64,000 nt of DNA from positions 1,550,001-1,614,000 of the forward strand of contig NC_022664.1 of NCBI RefSeq assembly GCF_000485905.1, read 5' to 3'. A program made the position numbers and the translations under genes. Origin of the DNA: Spiribacter curvatus (GTDB lineage: Bacteria; Pseudomonadota; Gammaproteobacteria; Nitrococcales; Nitrococcaceae). Within the stretch, counting starts at the first letter, position 1, and each line of letters starts with the position of its first letter. The notes beneath the pieces are model-generated. The model was not told the DNA's origin. It searched no databases and saw nothing but the letters and a program-made list of their open reading frames with translations. Of this stretch, positions 31,696-41,299 are shown one piece after another.

Positions 31696-31969
31696 GTCGC
31701 GCTACCGGTGCCCATTGCGGATCGTCAACCGACTCGGCCTCCACGCACGGGCGGCCGCCCGATTCGCCACGGCGGCGGGGGAATACGAGGCCGAAGTCAC
31801 GGTGCATTTCGGGGGGCACTCAGCCAACGGCAAGAGCATCATGGGGCTGATGATGCTGGCCGCCGGCCAGGGCAGCGATCTCGAGCTGGTTATCGAGGGA
31901 GCCGATGCCGAGCAGGCGCTGGAGAGCATTCAGGCGCTGGTCGCCGATGGCTTCGGTGAAGCCGACTGA
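31682..31969 (+). CDS. Phosphocarrier protein HPr
   Basis: HPr-family protein of 95 residues. The active site is His21 in RLGLHARAAARF. The regulatory serine region is NGKSIMGLMMLAA, with Ser52 as the site expected for HprK. The ATG at 31682 has GAGG upstream and lies inside the EIIA gene. It resembles the Npr class by its place after rapZ. The Enzyme I gene that often follows is absent; mgtE comes next. Confidence 0.92.
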   Translation: MGSDESRYRCPLRIVNRLGLHARAAARFATAAGEYEAEVTVHFGGHSANGKSIMGLMMLAAGQGSDLELVIEGADAEQALESIQALVADGFGEAD

Positions 31970-31988
31970 CCGGAGACAGGACCACCCC

Positions 31989-33344
31989 ATGATCGAAGAG
32001 CGTGAGCAGAAACAGGGCCGGATTGCCGAGACGGTCACCGACCACCTGCAGGATGGCACGCTGCCGGAAGCCAAGCGCATGCTCAATGCGCTCCACCCCT
32101 CGGAAATCGCCAATCTACTGGAGTCATTCCCCCCCGCCCAGCGCAAGGTCCTCTGGGAGCTGGTGGATGAGGAAATCGATGGCGAGGTCCTCCTCCAGGT
32201 CAATGACGAGGTGCGTGGCGGCCTGATCCGGGAGATGGATGAGCGTGAACTCCTCGCCGCCACCTCCGGCATGGATATGGACGATCTTGCCGATTTCATG
32301 CAGGACCTGCCCCGGACCCTGACCGGAGAGATCCTGCACTCGCTGGACAACCAGAACCGTCAGCGCCTTGAGGCCGTCCTCGCCTACCCTGAGGACAGTG
32401 CCGGCGGGCTGATGAATACCGACACGGTGACGGTCCGGCCCGACGTGAGCCTGGACGTGGTGTTCCGCTACCTGCGCATGCGTGGCGAGATGCCCGAGCT
32501 CACCGATCATCTGTTTGTGGTGAGTCGGTTTGACCACTTCCTCGGGGTCCTCCGGGTGAGCGATCTGCTGACCCGTGATCCGGCCGGCCGCGTCGAGGAC
32601 CTGCTGATCACCGAGGCCGTGGTGATTCCTGCCGAGATGTCGGATCGTGACGTCGCGCGCATGTTTGAGGATCGGGATCTGATATCCGCGCCGGTGCTCG
32701 ACAGCCGGGGCCGGCTGATCGGACGGATCACCATCGATGACGTCGTGGACGTGATCCGGGACGAGGCCGAGCAGTCCATCCTCAGCATGGCGGGTCTGGG
32801 CGAGGAGGAAGACCTGTTCGCGCCGGTCTGGTCGAGCACACGGCGGCGCGCCGGGTGGCTGGGTCTGAACCTGGTGACCGCGCTGCTCGCCGCCTATGTC
32901 ATCGGCCTTTTCGAGGCGACCATCCAGGAGGTGGTGGCGTTGGCGGTGCTGATGCCGGTGGTGGCCAGCATGGGCGGTATTGCCGGCACACAGACGCTGG
33001 CACTGGTGATCCGGGCCCTGGCGCTCGGCCAGATCGCTACCCGTAACACCCGAGCGCTACTCCTCAAGGAACTGGGGATCGGTCTGCTCAACGGGCTGCT
33101 ATGGGCCGCGGTACTCGCGGGCGTGGCCCTGGTCTGGTTCGGCCGACCCACCATCGGTGTCATCATCGCCGCTGCGATGACCATCAACCTGGGGACCGCG
33201 GCCGCGTCCGGCGTACTGGTACCACTGATACTCAAGCGCTTCGGGATTGATCCGGCACTGGCCGGTGGCGTCATCCTGACCACGGTCACCGACATTGTCG
33301 GGTTCACCGCGTTCCTCGGTCTGGCGACGCTGTTTCTGTTGTAG
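31989..33344 (+). CDS. mgtE: Magnesium transporter MgtE
   Basis: Mg2+ channel-like transporter of 451 residues with an N-terminal superhelical domain (LHPSEIANLLESFPPAQRKVLW), two CBS domains (about 135-255) and a C-terminal pore domain of about five membrane helices. The pore signature LMPVVASMGGIAGTQTLALVIRALA is present. It starts 19 bases after HPr and ends five bases from the opposing tRNA-Met. Confidence 0.94.
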   Translation: MIEEREQKQGRIAETVTDHLQDGTLPEAKRMLNALHPSEIANLLESFPPAQRKVLWELVDEEIDGEVLLQVNDEVRGGLIREMDERELLAATSGMDMDDLADFMQDLPRTLTGEILHSLDNQNRQRLEAVLAYPEDSAGGLMNTDTVTVRPDVSLDVVFRYLRMRGEMPELTDHLFVVSRFDHFLGVLRVSDLLTRDPAGRVEDLLITEAVVIPAEMSDRDVARMFEDRDLISAPVLDSRGRLIGRITIDDVVDVIRDEAEQSILSMAGLGEEEDLFAPVWSSTRRRAGWLGLNLVTALLAAYVIGLFEATIQEVVALAVLMPVVASMGGIAGTQTLALVIRALALGQIATRNTRALLLKELGIGLLNGLLWAAVLAGVALVWFGRPTIGVIIAAAMTINLGTAAASGVLVPLILKRFGIDPALAGGVILTTVTDIVGFTAFLGLATLFLL

Positions 33345-33349
33345 AGACT

Positions 33350-33425
33350 GGTGGCTACGGGTGGATTCGAACCACCGACCCCATCATTATGAGTGATGTG
33401 CTCTAACCAGCTGAGCTACGTAGCC
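33350..33425 (-). tRNA. tRNA-Met (CAT), elongator
   Basis: A full cloverleaf is readable on the minus strand: acceptor GGCTACG paired with CGTAGCC, D arm GCTC/GAGC, anticodon arm CATCA-CTCATAA-TGATG with anticodon CAT, and T arm GGTGG-TTCGAAT-CCACC. The CCA end is encoded. The first acceptor pair is G-C, unlike the mismatch of initiator tRNA, so this is the elongator type. Confidence 0.95.
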
Positions 33426-33441
33426 TGATCGAGGAGGCGAA

Positions 33442-33470
33442 AGTATCCAGTGCGCGGCGGTATGTGTCAA
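33442..33470 (-). promoter_or_regulatory. Promoter of tRNA-Met
   Basis: On the minus strand a perfect TTGACA (33470-33465) and GATACT (33447-33442) are 17 bases apart. Transcription would begin near 33435, about ten bases before the mature tRNA. The start lies after the ychF stop, so the tRNA has its own promoter. Confidence 0.65.
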
Positions 33471-33479
33471 ACCCCGCCG

Positions 33480-34571
33480 TCACACATTGAACCGGAAATG
33501 GCAGACGTCGCCCTCGCGCATGATGTATTCCTTGCCCTCGAGCCGCATCCGCCCCGCTTCCTTGGCAGCCTGTTCGCTACCGGCCTGTAGATACTCATCC
33601 ACCGCGATGACTTCGGCGCGGATAAAGCCACGCTGGATATCGCTATGGATGCGGCTTGCCGCCTCCGGAGCCGTTGCGCCCGCCGGCACCGTCCAGGCCC
33701 GCACTTCCTTGGGACCCGCCGTAAAGAACGTCTGCAGGGCAAGGAGCGAGTACCCCGCCCGGATCACCCGGTTGAGTCCCGGCTCTTCCAGATCATACGC
33801 GGCCAGCATCTCGCTGCGCTCCTCGGCGTCAAGCTGTGAGAGCTCCGCCTCAATCGCAGCGCACACTGGCACGACCCGGGCGTTCTCCCGCGCCGCAAGC
33901 TGCTCGAGGTCCGTCAGGGCCTGATTACCGCTGAGCCCCTCTTCGTTGACGTTGGCGACATAGAGAATCGGCTTCGCGGTCAGCAGGTGCAGTTCCCGCA
34001 GCACCTCCCGGCCACTGTCATCCAGTTCCTGCGCCCGGATCGGCTGCCCGGCATCAAGCCCGGCCGCCATGACCTGAAGGGCGTCGCGGATGGCGATCGC
34101 CGCCTTGTCACCGGACTTCGCCCGTCGACCATACCGATCGAGCGCCTTGTCCACGGTCTCCATATCCGCCAGCAACAGCTCGGTGTTAATGGTTTCGATG
34201 TCGGCAACCGGGTCCACGCGTCCCTCGACATGGTGGACGTCCTCGCTCTCGAAGCAGCGCACGACATGCGCGATCGCGTCGGTCTCGCGGATGTTGGCGA
34301 GAAACTGATTGCCCAGTCCTTCGCCCCGTGACGCACCGGCGACGAGCCCGGCGATGTCGACGAACTCCATGGTCGTGGGGACGACGCTCTTCGGCTGCAC
34401 GAGCGCAGCCAGCTGGTCCAGCCGCGGATCGGGCACTGGAACGATACCGACGTTCGGATCGATCGTGCAGAACGGGTAATTCTCTGCCGGGATGCCGTTC
34501 TGTGTCAGGGCATTGAATAACGTTGACTTGCCCACATTGGGCAGGCCTACGATGCCGCATTTAAAACCCAT
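33480..34571 (-). CDS. ychF: Ribosome-binding ATPase YchF
   Basis: Obg-family P-loop protein that prefers ATP. The 363-residue product equals the E. coli length and starts [20 protein letters not shown]. Also present are [12 protein letters not shown], the switch region [22 protein letters not shown] and a C-terminal TGS domain ending in CHFRFNV. The ATG at 34571 is chosen over an earlier in-frame ATG at 34619, which falls inside pth. It follows pth by eight bases. Confidence 0.97.
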   Translation of the reverse strand: MGFKCGIVGLPNVGKSTLFNALTQNGIPAENYPFCTIDPNVGIVPVPDPRLDQLAALVQPKSVVPTTMEFVDIAGLVAGASRGEGLGNQFLANIRETDAIAHVVRCFESEDVHHVEGRVDPVADIETINTELLLADMETVDKALDRYGRRAKSGDKAAIAIRDALQVMAAGLDAGQPIRAQELDDSGREVLRELHLLTAKPILYVANVNEEGLSGNQALTDLEQLAARENARVVPVCAAIEAELSQLDAEERSEMLAAYDLEEPGLNRVIRAGYSLLALQTFFTAGPKEVRAWTVPAGATAPEAASRIHSDIQRGFIRAEVIAVDEYLQAGSEQAAKEAGRMRLEGKEYIMREGDVCHFRFNV

Positions 34572-34579
34572 GAACGCCT

Positions 34580-35164
34580 CTAGCCTCGCGTATGTAACTG
34601 TTGTTGCGCCGAGTCCCAATGGCCGACAGCCAGATCGGGCACCTGGGTCGCCGCGGCGTCGATCGCGGCGTCGATGGCCGAGCGCTCGTCCCGCCCTGGC
34701 GCGTGGAGGACGTAGGGAATCACCTGGTCGCTGTTGCCCGGATGCCCCACGCCGATCCTGAGCCGGGCGAACTCACGGCTGCCGAGGGCGCTGATGATAT
34801 CGCGCAGCCCATTGTGCCCACCGTGACCGCCGCCGCGCTTGAGCCGCACGACGCCGGGCGGTAGATCGATCTCGTCATGGGCCACCAGCACCGCCTCGGG
34901 CGCAATGCGGTGGAACCGCGTCAGGGCCGCCACCGCGCGGCCGCTGTGATTCATGTACGTATCCGGGCAGAGCAGATGCAGATCCGCACCGGACTCACGG
35001 TAGCGCCCGAGGGCACCCTGGAACTTGCGCTCACTGCGCAGGTTGACCCCGAGCCGGTCGGCCGCCCGCTCTACAAGCCAGAACCCGGCGTTATGCCGGG
35101 TCCCCGCGTATTTCGAGCCAGGGTTACCGAGCCCCACGATCAGGCGCATCGGCGTGGCACTCAT
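34580..35164 (-). CDS. pth: Peptidyl-tRNA hydrolase
   Basis: Releases peptides from dropped-off peptidyl-tRNA. The 194-residue product shows [20 protein letters not shown] with the catalytic His, YMNHSGRAV, and [30 protein letters not shown]. The second in-frame ATG (35149) is a possible start. The rplY-pth-ychF order is conserved in gammaproteobacteria. Confidence 0.96.
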   Translation of the reverse strand: MSATPMRLIVGLGNPGSKYAGTRHNAGFWLVERAADRLGVNLRSERKFQGALGRYRESGADLHLLCPDTYMNHSGRAVAALTRFHRIAPEAVLVAHDEIDLPPGVVRLKRGGGHGGHNGLRDIISALGSREFARLRIGVGHPGNSDQVIPYVLHAPGRDERSAIDAAIDAAATQVPDLAVGHWDSAQQQLHTRG

Positions 35165-35194
35165 CCCGCCTGGCTCTGAAGACCCACCCGGGCC

Positions 35195-35857
35195 TCAGGA
35201 CTCGGTATCGTCCGACTCGCCACCATCGGTACCTTCATCAGCGCCCTCGTCCTCGTCACCTTCCTCGACCGCCTTGCGCGGCGTATGAATGCTGACGAGG
35301 ATCGGGTCGTGGTCGTTCTCAACATCCAGACCCGGGAAGCTGACACCGGCTGGCGCTTCGACCTGGGAGAGATGGATCGAATCGCCGACGTTGAGCTTGA
35401 TGATGTCCAGCTCGATCGCGGTGGGCAGATCGTCCGGCAGGCATTCGACGTCGATCTCGATGAGATCATGGTGGACAACGCCGTTGCCCTGCTTCACGCC
35501 GACCGCTTCATCCTGATGGAGCAGATGGATCGGCACCTGCTGGCGCATCTTCTCACCGGCCTTGACCCGCAGCAGGTCGAGGTGTGTGACCAGCGGCTTG
35601 AAGGGATGACGCTGGAGGTCCTTGAGAATGGCCTTCTCGGTCCGCTTGCCCTTGACCTTCACATCAAGGATCTGGGAGAAGAAGGCTTCCTCACGCAGCA
35701 GACGCAGGATCTGCTCCTCGTCAAAGGACAGCGAGACGGGTTTCTTGTCCGCACCGTAGAGGATGCCCGGCACCCGCTTTGCACGACGCAGGCGGCGGCT
35801 CGCACCCTTGCCCTGGTCGTCGCGTACGGCGGCATCCAGTTTCAGTTCAACACTCAT
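35195..35857 (-). CDS. rplY: 50S ribosomal protein L25 (Ctc form)
   Basis: 5S rRNA-binding protein in its long (Ctc/TL5) form: 220 residues with an L25 domain (ASRRLRRAKRVPGILYG, near 20) and a C-terminal beta domain (HDLIEIDVECLPDDLPTAIELDI). The last about 25 residues are strongly acidic (Glu/Asp/Gly-rich), a feature seen in halophile-leaning species. It lies between prs and pth. Confidence 0.96.
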   Translation of the reverse strand: MSVELKLDAAVRDDQGKGASRRLRRAKRVPGILYGADKKPVSLSFDEEQILRLLREEAFFSQILDVKVKGKRTEKAILKDLQRHPFKPLVTHLDLLRVKAGEKMRQQVPIHLLHQDEAVGVKQGNGVVHHDLIEIDVECLPDDLPTAIELDIIKLNVGDSIHLSQVEAPAGVSFPGLDVENDHDPILVSIHTPRKAVEEGDEDEGADEGTDGGESDDTES

Positions 35858-35903
35858 TCATTTTCTCCATCGTGGCCCCCGCGACCAGGGGCAATTGGGG
35901 CAA

Positions 35904-36857
35904 TCAGTCGACGAAAAGCTCGCTGACCGATTCATCGTTGTTCACCCGCCGCATGGTCTCGGCGAGCATTTCCGCCAGCGACAGCTGGCGAACCCTATCG
36001 CTGGCGTCAGCGGCCGCGGACAGCGGAATACTGTCAGTGACCACCAATTCATCCAGATGACTGTTCTCGATGCGCTCGATCGCCGGCCCGGAGAGCACCG
36101 GGTGGGTGATGTAGGCGACCACTTTGCCGGCCCCCCGCTCCTTGAGCGCCGAGGCCGCCTGGCAGAGCGTACCGGCGGTATCGATGATGTCGTCGACGAT
36201 GATGCAGGTCTTGTCCTCGACATCACCGATGATGTTCATGACCTCGAGCTCGTTGGCGCGCGGTCGGCGCTTGTCGATGATCGCCAGATCGGCGTTGTCG
36301 AGCCGCCGCGCCACTGCCCGGGCACGCAGCACGCCGCCGACGTCGGGCGAGACGACGATCTTGTCTTCGTGGGTCTGGCGCCAGATATCACCGAGCAGGA
36401 CCGGCGAGGCGTAGACATTGTCGACCGGGATATTGAAAAAGCCCTGGATCTGGTCGGCATGCAGGTCGACCGTGATCACCCGATTGATACCGGCGGTGGT
36501 GATCATGTCGGCCGCGAGCTTGGCGGTGATCGGCACCCGCTGCGAGCGCTGCCGGCGATCCTGTCGCGCATAGCCGTAGTAAGGGACCACGGCCGTGATG
36601 CGCGCCGCCGACGAGCGCCGGAGTGCGTCAGCGATGACCATCAATTCCATGAGGTTATCGTTCGTCGGCGCGCAGGTCGGCTGGATGATGAACACGTCAT
36701 GACCGCGGACATGCTCGTTGATCTCGACCTGCACCTCGCCGTCGCTGAAGCTGGTCACCACGGCGTCGCCGAGCCGGGTCTTGAGATGCGATGCCACGGA
36801 TCGAGCGAGCGTCGGATTGGCGTTCCCGGCGAACACCATCATGCTTCCGTTTTCCAT
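35904..36857 (-). CDS. prs: Ribose-phosphate pyrophosphokinase
   Basis: Makes PRPP for nucleotide, histidine and tryptophan synthesis. The 317-residue product carries [18 protein letters not shown], the catalytic segment [15 protein letters not shown], and the PRPP-binding loop [18 protein letters not shown]. The ATG at 36857 is chosen because homology begins at MVFAGN; the frame runs upstream through tRNA-Gln and must be non-coding there. It lies directly after tRNA-Gln, as in many gammaproteobacteria. Confidence 0.97.
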   Translation of the reverse strand: MENGSMMVFAGNANPTLARSVASHLKTRLGDAVVTSFSDGEVQVEINEHVRGHDVFIIQPTCAPTNDNLMELMVIADALRRSSAARITAVVPYYGYARQDRRQRSQRVPITAKLAADMITTAGINRVITVDLHADQIQGFFNIPVDNVYASPVLLGDIWRQTHEDKIVVSPDVGGVLRARAVARRLDNADLAIIDKRRPRANELEVMNIIGDVEDKTCIIVDDIIDTAGTLCQAASALKERGAGKVVAYITHPVLSGPAIERIENSHLDELVVTDSIPLSAAADASDRVRQLSLAEMLAETMRRVNNDESVSELFVD

Positions 36858-36883
36858 GGCGAGTGCACCCTGCTGCTGGTGTA

Positions 36884-36958
36884 TGGCTGGGGCGGCAGGA
36901 TTCGAACCTGCGCATCCGGGGATCAAAACCCCGTGCCTTACCGCTTGGCTACGCCCCA
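36884..36958 (-). tRNA. tRNA-Gln (TTG)
   Basis: On the minus strand the acceptor arms TGGGGCG and CGCCCCA pair, the anticodon arm is CGGGG-TTTTGAT-CCCCG with anticodon TTG, and the T arm is GCAGG-TTCGAAT-CCTGC. The CCA end is encoded. It sits between ispE and prs on the same strand, so it is likely processed out of their common transcript. Confidence 0.95.
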
Positions 36959-36969
36959 TTTGTTGACGG

Positions 36970-37818
36970 TCACGAAGTCTTGAGACGGCCGAGCAAGGGG
37001 GACCGGTTCGATGCCCGGCTCACCCAGGCCGTCCCATACGCGCTGACGCCCTTTTTTGCCCGCTCTGCCAGCGCGCGGTCACCAAACCAGGCGAACAGAC
37101 ACCCCCCCGTGCCGGTCAGCCGTGTCGGCCCATACGCTGAGAGCGCGTCGATCGCCGCCGCGACTGGCGGATGAAGGCGTCGGACGGTCGCCTCGCAATC
37201 ATTACGCAAGGCCAGCGCGTTAAAGCGCGACATTGTTATACGCTCAGTATGGCGTGTCAATTTGGGATCATTGAATACGGCCCCGGTAGTCACGCTGACA
37301 CCCGGATCGAGCACCACCAGCCAGGGCCGGTCGGCGTCCATCGGCGTCAGCTGCTCACCGATGCCCTCCGCCCAGACCGACTGGCCACGCACGAACACCG
37401 GCACGTCGGCGCCGAGCTCGAGACCCAGTTCCTCGAGCGTCGCCGACGCCAGCCCACACCCCCAGAGCACATTCAGCGCGACGAGTGTGGTCGCTGCATC
37501 CGATGAGCCGCCCCCGAGTCCACCACCGGCCGGAATGCCTTTGCGGATGTGAATGCGCACGCCGGCGGCCACCCGCGCCCGCGATTGCAGAACGCCCGCC
37601 GCCCGAACGGCCAGATCGGCCGTTGGGGCCAGCCCCGGCATTCCCCCTTCGCGGCGGATCACACCGTCCGCGGTCACGGTGAAATCAAGCCAGTCGATCG
37701 GTTCGGCGAACTGAAACAACGTCTGCAGGGTGTGGTAACCGTCGGGGCGCCGTCCGGTGATGTGCAGAAAGCGGTTGATCTTCGCCGGTGCGGGCCAGTC
37801 GGCCGACAGATCATTCAC
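36970..37818 (-). CDS. ispE: 4-diphosphocytidyl-2-C-methyl-D-erythritol kinase
   Basis: GHMP kinase of the MEP isoprenoid pathway at 282 residues. The N-terminus [22 protein letters not shown] and the ATP loop [21 protein letters not shown] are complete, and the C-terminal [16 protein letters not shown] is conserved. The start overlaps the lolB stop as ATGA. The lolB-ispE-tRNA-Gln-prs order is the usual gammaproteobacterial arrangement. Confidence 0.96.
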   Translation of the reverse strand: MNDLSADWPAPAKINRFLHITGRRPDGYHTLQTLFQFAEPIDWLDFTVTADGVIRREGGMPGLAPTADLAVRAAGVLQSRARVAAGVRIHIRKGIPAGGGLGGGSSDAATTLVALNVLWGCGLASATLEELGLELGADVPVFVRGQSVWAEGIGEQLTPMDADRPWLVVLDPGVSVTTGAVFNDPKLTRHTERITMSRFNALALRNDCEATVRRLHPPVAAAIDALSAYGPTRLTGTGGCLFAWFGDRALAERAKKGVSAYGTAWVSRASNRSPLLGRLKTS

Positions 37819-38429
37819 TCACGCGACTCCCAGTCGCCGATGGCGATACGTACCGACATCCCCTCCCGGGCGACGGCAACCCGCTCAGGCAGGCGGTAGC
37901 GGCCGACCGAACGGAACGCCTCATAGGTGACGCGCCAGCCACTCTGGCGGATCACGCTCGGCAGCCCAGCCGAATCCGGTGTCACCCGACCATCCAGCCA
38001 GGGGACCGGACGCCCTGTCACCCAGTAGCGCAGGAAACTGACCGGCAGGTCATAGCCGGTGACCGCCCGGACAAGCTCACGCGGACTGTCCGCCGTATAG
38101 CGCTCGCCATCGGCGGTGGTCAGCCGGACCACGTCATCATCACCGACAATCCGCAGGCTGCCGGCCCCGAAGGCGCCGCGGAGATCGATGCGATACCCCG
38201 AGCCGGACTGATCCCACACAACGGTGGCGGTGACGCCCTCGTCTTCGAGCCGGAGCGACGTCCGCCCGCTGAGCCGCCAGGCGGCCGGGACCGGCGGGGA
38301 TGTCCATGCCTCCACCGCCACGCCATTGTCCGTCGCGGTGGGCTGCGGCGGACGGACCGCGCAGGCGGTCACGAGCCCACACAGCAGCATCAACGCCGCC
38401 GCACGGGATAACCAACCCCAACGCATCAT
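37815..38429 (-). CDS. lolB: Outer-membrane lipoprotein receptor LolB
   Basis: Takes lipoproteins from LolA and inserts them into the outer membrane. The 204-residue product has a lipoprotein signal with Cys23 in LVTAC. The body has the LolB beta-barrel pattern (AWRLSGRTSLRLEDEGVTATVVWDQ, YRIDLRGAFGAGSLRI) and a conserved RYWVTGRPVP segment. Overall conservation is modest; context with ispE strengthens the call. It overlaps the TPR gene upstream by four bases. Confidence 0.9.
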   Translation of the reverse strand: MMRWGWLSRAAALMLLCGLVTACAVRPPQPTATDNGVAVEAWTSPPVPAAWRLSGRTSLRLEDEGVTATVVWDQSGSGYRIDLRGAFGAGSLRIVGDDDVVRLTTADGERYTADSPRELVRAVTGYDLPVSFLRYWVTGRPVPWLDGRVTPDSAGLPSVIRQSGWRVTYEAFRSVGRYRLPERVAVAREGMSVRIAIGDWESRE

Positions 38430-39952
38430 TGATCGAGTCGCTCCATTGTCTCCTCCAGTACCGGGTGATTCCCGTCAGCCGCCTCCCGCGCCTCGAGCCA
38501 GACCGTCCGTGCCGCATCCCGTCGGCCCAGCGCCCAGAGCACCTCGCCCAGGTGGGCGGCGATCTCGGGATCGCTATTGGTCATTTCATGGGCGCGCTCG
38601 AGAAACGCCAGGGCGTCATCGGGCCGACCCTGACGAAATCGGGCCCACCCCATGCTGTCGATAATCGCGGGCGAGTCCGGATCGATCTCATAGGCCCGCT
38701 CGATCAGCGCCGCCCCCTCGTGAACCTGGCCGGTCTGATCCACGAGCACATAGCCGAGCGCATTGAGCGCCTCAGGGTTATCCGGGTGGTCGCGAAGGAT
38801 ACGGCGCAGGTCCGCCTCACCGCCATCGCGATCATCCGCCGCAAACCGCGCCATGGCCCGGGCGTAGCGCAGCTCCACATCATCCGGCCGGTCCCGGAGG
38901 GCGCGGTCGAACACATCGAGACTCTCTTCCAGCCGATCGAGACGACGGAGCAGCCGACCTTCGAGCAGCAGACTGCGGCGGCTGAGCGGTCCGCTCGTGG
39001 CGCGCAGACGCTGCAGCGCGCTCAGCGCAAGGCTGTCCTCACCCGCTCTCAGCGCCAGGACAACCGTGGCATTGAGCAGTCGCGGTCGTGTCGCGCCCGC
39101 CTCGATCAGTGATCGAAACTGGACCAGTGCCTCTGCCTCCCGGTCACGCGACACGAGGGCGCGGGCATACTCATAGCGCAGGGCTTCGTCGTCCGGCGCC
39201 TCGGCGAGCAATGCCTGAAACGCCGCGAACGCCTCATCGGCGCGATCCAGTGCCATCAGTGCATCGGCACGGATCAGTCGGGCACCGCGGGAGGCCGGAT
39301 CGCGCGCCAGCACCGACTCCACGGCCTCCAGCGCCACCGTCGGCCGGTCACGCGCCATCGCCAGTCGTGCCAGGGCGAGCGGCGCACCCGCCGACGCCGG
39401 CGCCGATGCGGCAACCGCCCTCATGACCTCGATGGCTTCCGGCGGAAGGCGACTGTCCTGCAGTCGCTGACCCAGCCGATCGATCGCCGCGTCACGGCTT
39501 CCGGGGTCGGTGGGTAGCGCTTCCAGGAACCGGCTCACAGCCGCCTCGGTGTCGCCCTGGTGCAATCTGACCAACCCCTGGACACGCTTTGCCTCGGCAC
39601 TGTCCGGCGCCAGCGACACCCAGCGATCGGCGAGGCGGCCAGCCGCTGGCATGTCATTGGCCCTCAGCGCCAGGCGCGCGCCCCGTGCGACGACTTCCCC
39701 GTCGCGCATCCGGTCGGCGATGCGCCCATAGAGTGCGCCAGCCTGATCAATCTCACCGCGGGCCACGGCCAGTTCCGCCGCCATCACGATCGCCATGGGC
39801 GCGCGCTCGGCCGACTCAGTCACCGGCGTCTGATCGCGCTCCAACGGGGCACAGGCAGCCATCAGACCCATCACCAGCAGCCCGCCCAGACGGCGTTGCC
39901 AGCACGGCCGCTGCCGGGCATGGAATGTCTTTCGATTCGCGAACCTTTCCAT
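38426..39952 (-). CDS. TPR-repeat lipoprotein
   Basis: Predicted lipoprotein of 508 residues with Cys34 in GLMAAC, then a long array of tetratricopeptide repeats. Recognisable units include GLVRLHQGDTEAAVSRFLEA, DEALRYEYARALVSRDREAE, NPEALNALGYVLVDQTGQVHE and PAIIDSMGWARFRQGRPDDA. Such TPR proteins commonly sit next to lolB/ispE or hemA in gammaproteobacteria, but their role is not established; scaffolding in the periplasm or outer membrane is inference. The N-terminal about 20 residues ahead of the signal look long, so the true start may lie a little downstream. Divergent from hemA. Confidence 0.85.
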   Translation of the reverse strand: MERFANRKTFHARQRPCWQRRLGGLLVMGLMAACAPLERDQTPVTESAERAPMAIVMAAELAVARGEIDQAGALYGRIADRMRDGEVVARGARLALRANDMPAAGRLADRWVSLAPDSAEAKRVQGLVRLHQGDTEAAVSRFLEALPTDPGSRDAAIDRLGQRLQDSRLPPEAIEVMRAVAASAPASAGAPLALARLAMARDRPTVALEAVESVLARDPASRGARLIRADALMALDRADEAFAAFQALLAEAPDDEALRYEYARALVSRDREAEALVQFRSLIEAGATRPRLLNATVVLALRAGEDSLALSALQRLRATSGPLSRRSLLLEGRLLRRLDRLEESLDVFDRALRDRPDDVELRYARAMARFAADDRDGGEADLRRILRDHPDNPEALNALGYVLVDQTGQVHEGAALIERAYEIDPDSPAIIDSMGWARFRQGRPDDALAFLERAHEMTNSDPEIAAHLGEVLWALGRRDAARTVWLEAREAADGNHPVLEETMERLDQ

Positions 39953-39968
39953 CGACCCCGTATCCTAC

Positions 39969-39996
39969 TTGTGTTGAGGCAATGCTGCCCTACAAT
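39969..39996 (+). promoter_or_regulatory. Candidate promoter of hemA-prfA
   Basis: TACAAT at 39991-39996 is a near-consensus -10 box, 16 bases after a weak -35 TTGTGT at 39969-39974. The start would be near 40003, 22 bases before the hemA ATG. Confidence 0.4.
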
Positions 39997-40024
39997 CTGC
40001 CACATTCCAGTCAACCGGATCCCG

Positions 40025-41299
40025 ATGCCTGTCGTCAGCCTGGGGCTCAACCATGAATCCGCACCGCTCGCCGTCAGGGAGCAGGTGGTTCTCCCGGCGG
40101 AAGCGCTGGACAGTGCCCTGTCCGCGCTCGCCGATCGCCCCGGTGTGCGCGAGGCGGCGGTGCTGTCCACCTGCAATCGCACCGAGATCTATGCAGTGCT
40201 GGCGCCCGAGGCAACGCCCGCCATCCTGCATCGTTGGCTCGCCAGCCAGCAGGGCCTGGATGCGGACTGGCTGGAGCCCTACCTCTATGTCCACGAGGGC
40301 CGTGACGCGGTTGTCCACCTCCTGCGGGTGACGGCGGGGCTCGACTCACTCGTCCTCGGTGAGCCCCAGATCCTTGGGCAGGCCAAGCTGGCCTATCGCT
40401 CGGCGGCGGATGCCGGGCTGCTCGGACAGATCCTCGAGCGTCTCTTCCAGCATGCATTCTCGCTTGCCAAGCGCGTACGCACCGAGACGGCCATCGGCAC
40501 CCACCCGGTCTCGGTGGCCTTCGCAGCGGTCACCCTCGCGCGACAGATATTCGACCGACTCGATCGTCGCCGGGCCCTACTGATCGGGGCCGGCGAAATG
40601 ATCGAACTGACCGCCCGGCACTTTCGGGAACAGGGCATGGGCGAGCTCGTCATCGCCAATCGCAGCCGCCACCGGGCGGAGGCACTGGCCAGTACCTGCG
40701 GTGGCAGTGCGCTGGGGCTCGATGAGATCGACGCGTTCCTCCCGAAGGCCGACATCATCATCTCCTGTACAGCCAGCAATGAACCGATTCTGAGCCGCGG
40801 GCAGATCCGCACGAGCCTCCGCCAGCGCCGGCATGAGCCGGTCTTCATGGTGGATCTCGCGGTGCCGCGGGACATCGAGCCCAGCGTGGACCGGCTCGAG
40901 GATGTCTATCTGTATACTGTCGACGACCTCCGCGATGTCATTGATCGCAATCAGCGCAGCCGCGCCGCCGCCGCCGAAGAGGCCGAGATACTCGTCGACG
41001 GACAGGCCGAGCGGTTTATGGACTGGGTCCGGACGCTGGATGCGGTCAGCGCGATCCGACGCTACCGCCTGCATGGCGAGCAGCAGCGGGAATATGCCCT
41101 CGAGCAGGCGCAACGCGAGATCAGCGCCGGCCAGCCGCCTGATCAGGTGCTGGAGGCACTGGCGCACCGCCTGACCCGTAAACTCTTGCACCTGCCCACC
41201 CTGGGGCTGCGTGATGCGGCCCGCAGTGGCGATCCGGAAATCATCCGGCAGAGTCATCGCCTGCTGGGCCTCGACGACAGCCGGGACGACAACGAATGA
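40025..41299 (+). CDS. hemA: Glutamyl-tRNA reductase
   Basis: First enzyme of the C5 pathway to haem. The 424-residue product begins [19 protein letters not shown] and has the catalytic Cys50 in [10 protein letters not shown]. Also present are [15 protein letters not shown] and the NADPH-binding segment [17 protein letters not shown]. The lolB/TPR divergent from hemA-prfA arrangement is common. It overlaps prfA by four bases. Confidence 0.97.
   Translation: MPVVSLGLNHESAPLAVREQVVLPAEALDSALSALADRPGVREAAVLSTCNRTEIYAVLAPEATPAILHRWLASQQGLDADWLEPYLYVHEGRDAVVHLLRVTAGLDSLVLGEPQILGQAKLAYRSAADAGLLGQILERLFQHAFSLAKRVRTETAIGTHPVSVAFAAVTLARQIFDRLDRRRALLIGAGEMIELTARHFREQGMGELVIANRSRHRAEALASTCGGSALGLDEIDAFLPKADIIISCTASNEPILSRGQIRTSLRQRRHEPVFMVDLAVPRDIEPSVDRLEDVYLYTVDDLRDVIDRNQRSRAAAAEEAEILVDGQAERFMDWVRTLDAVSAIRRYRLHGEQQREYALEQAQREISAGQPPDQVLEALAHRLTRKLLHLPTLGLRDAARSGDPEIIRQSHRLLGLDDSRDDNE

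Noticed and set aside
35763-36983. Plus-strand open frame of 406 codons
   Set aside because: Antisense to prs and tRNA-Gln, both unmistakable on the minus strand.
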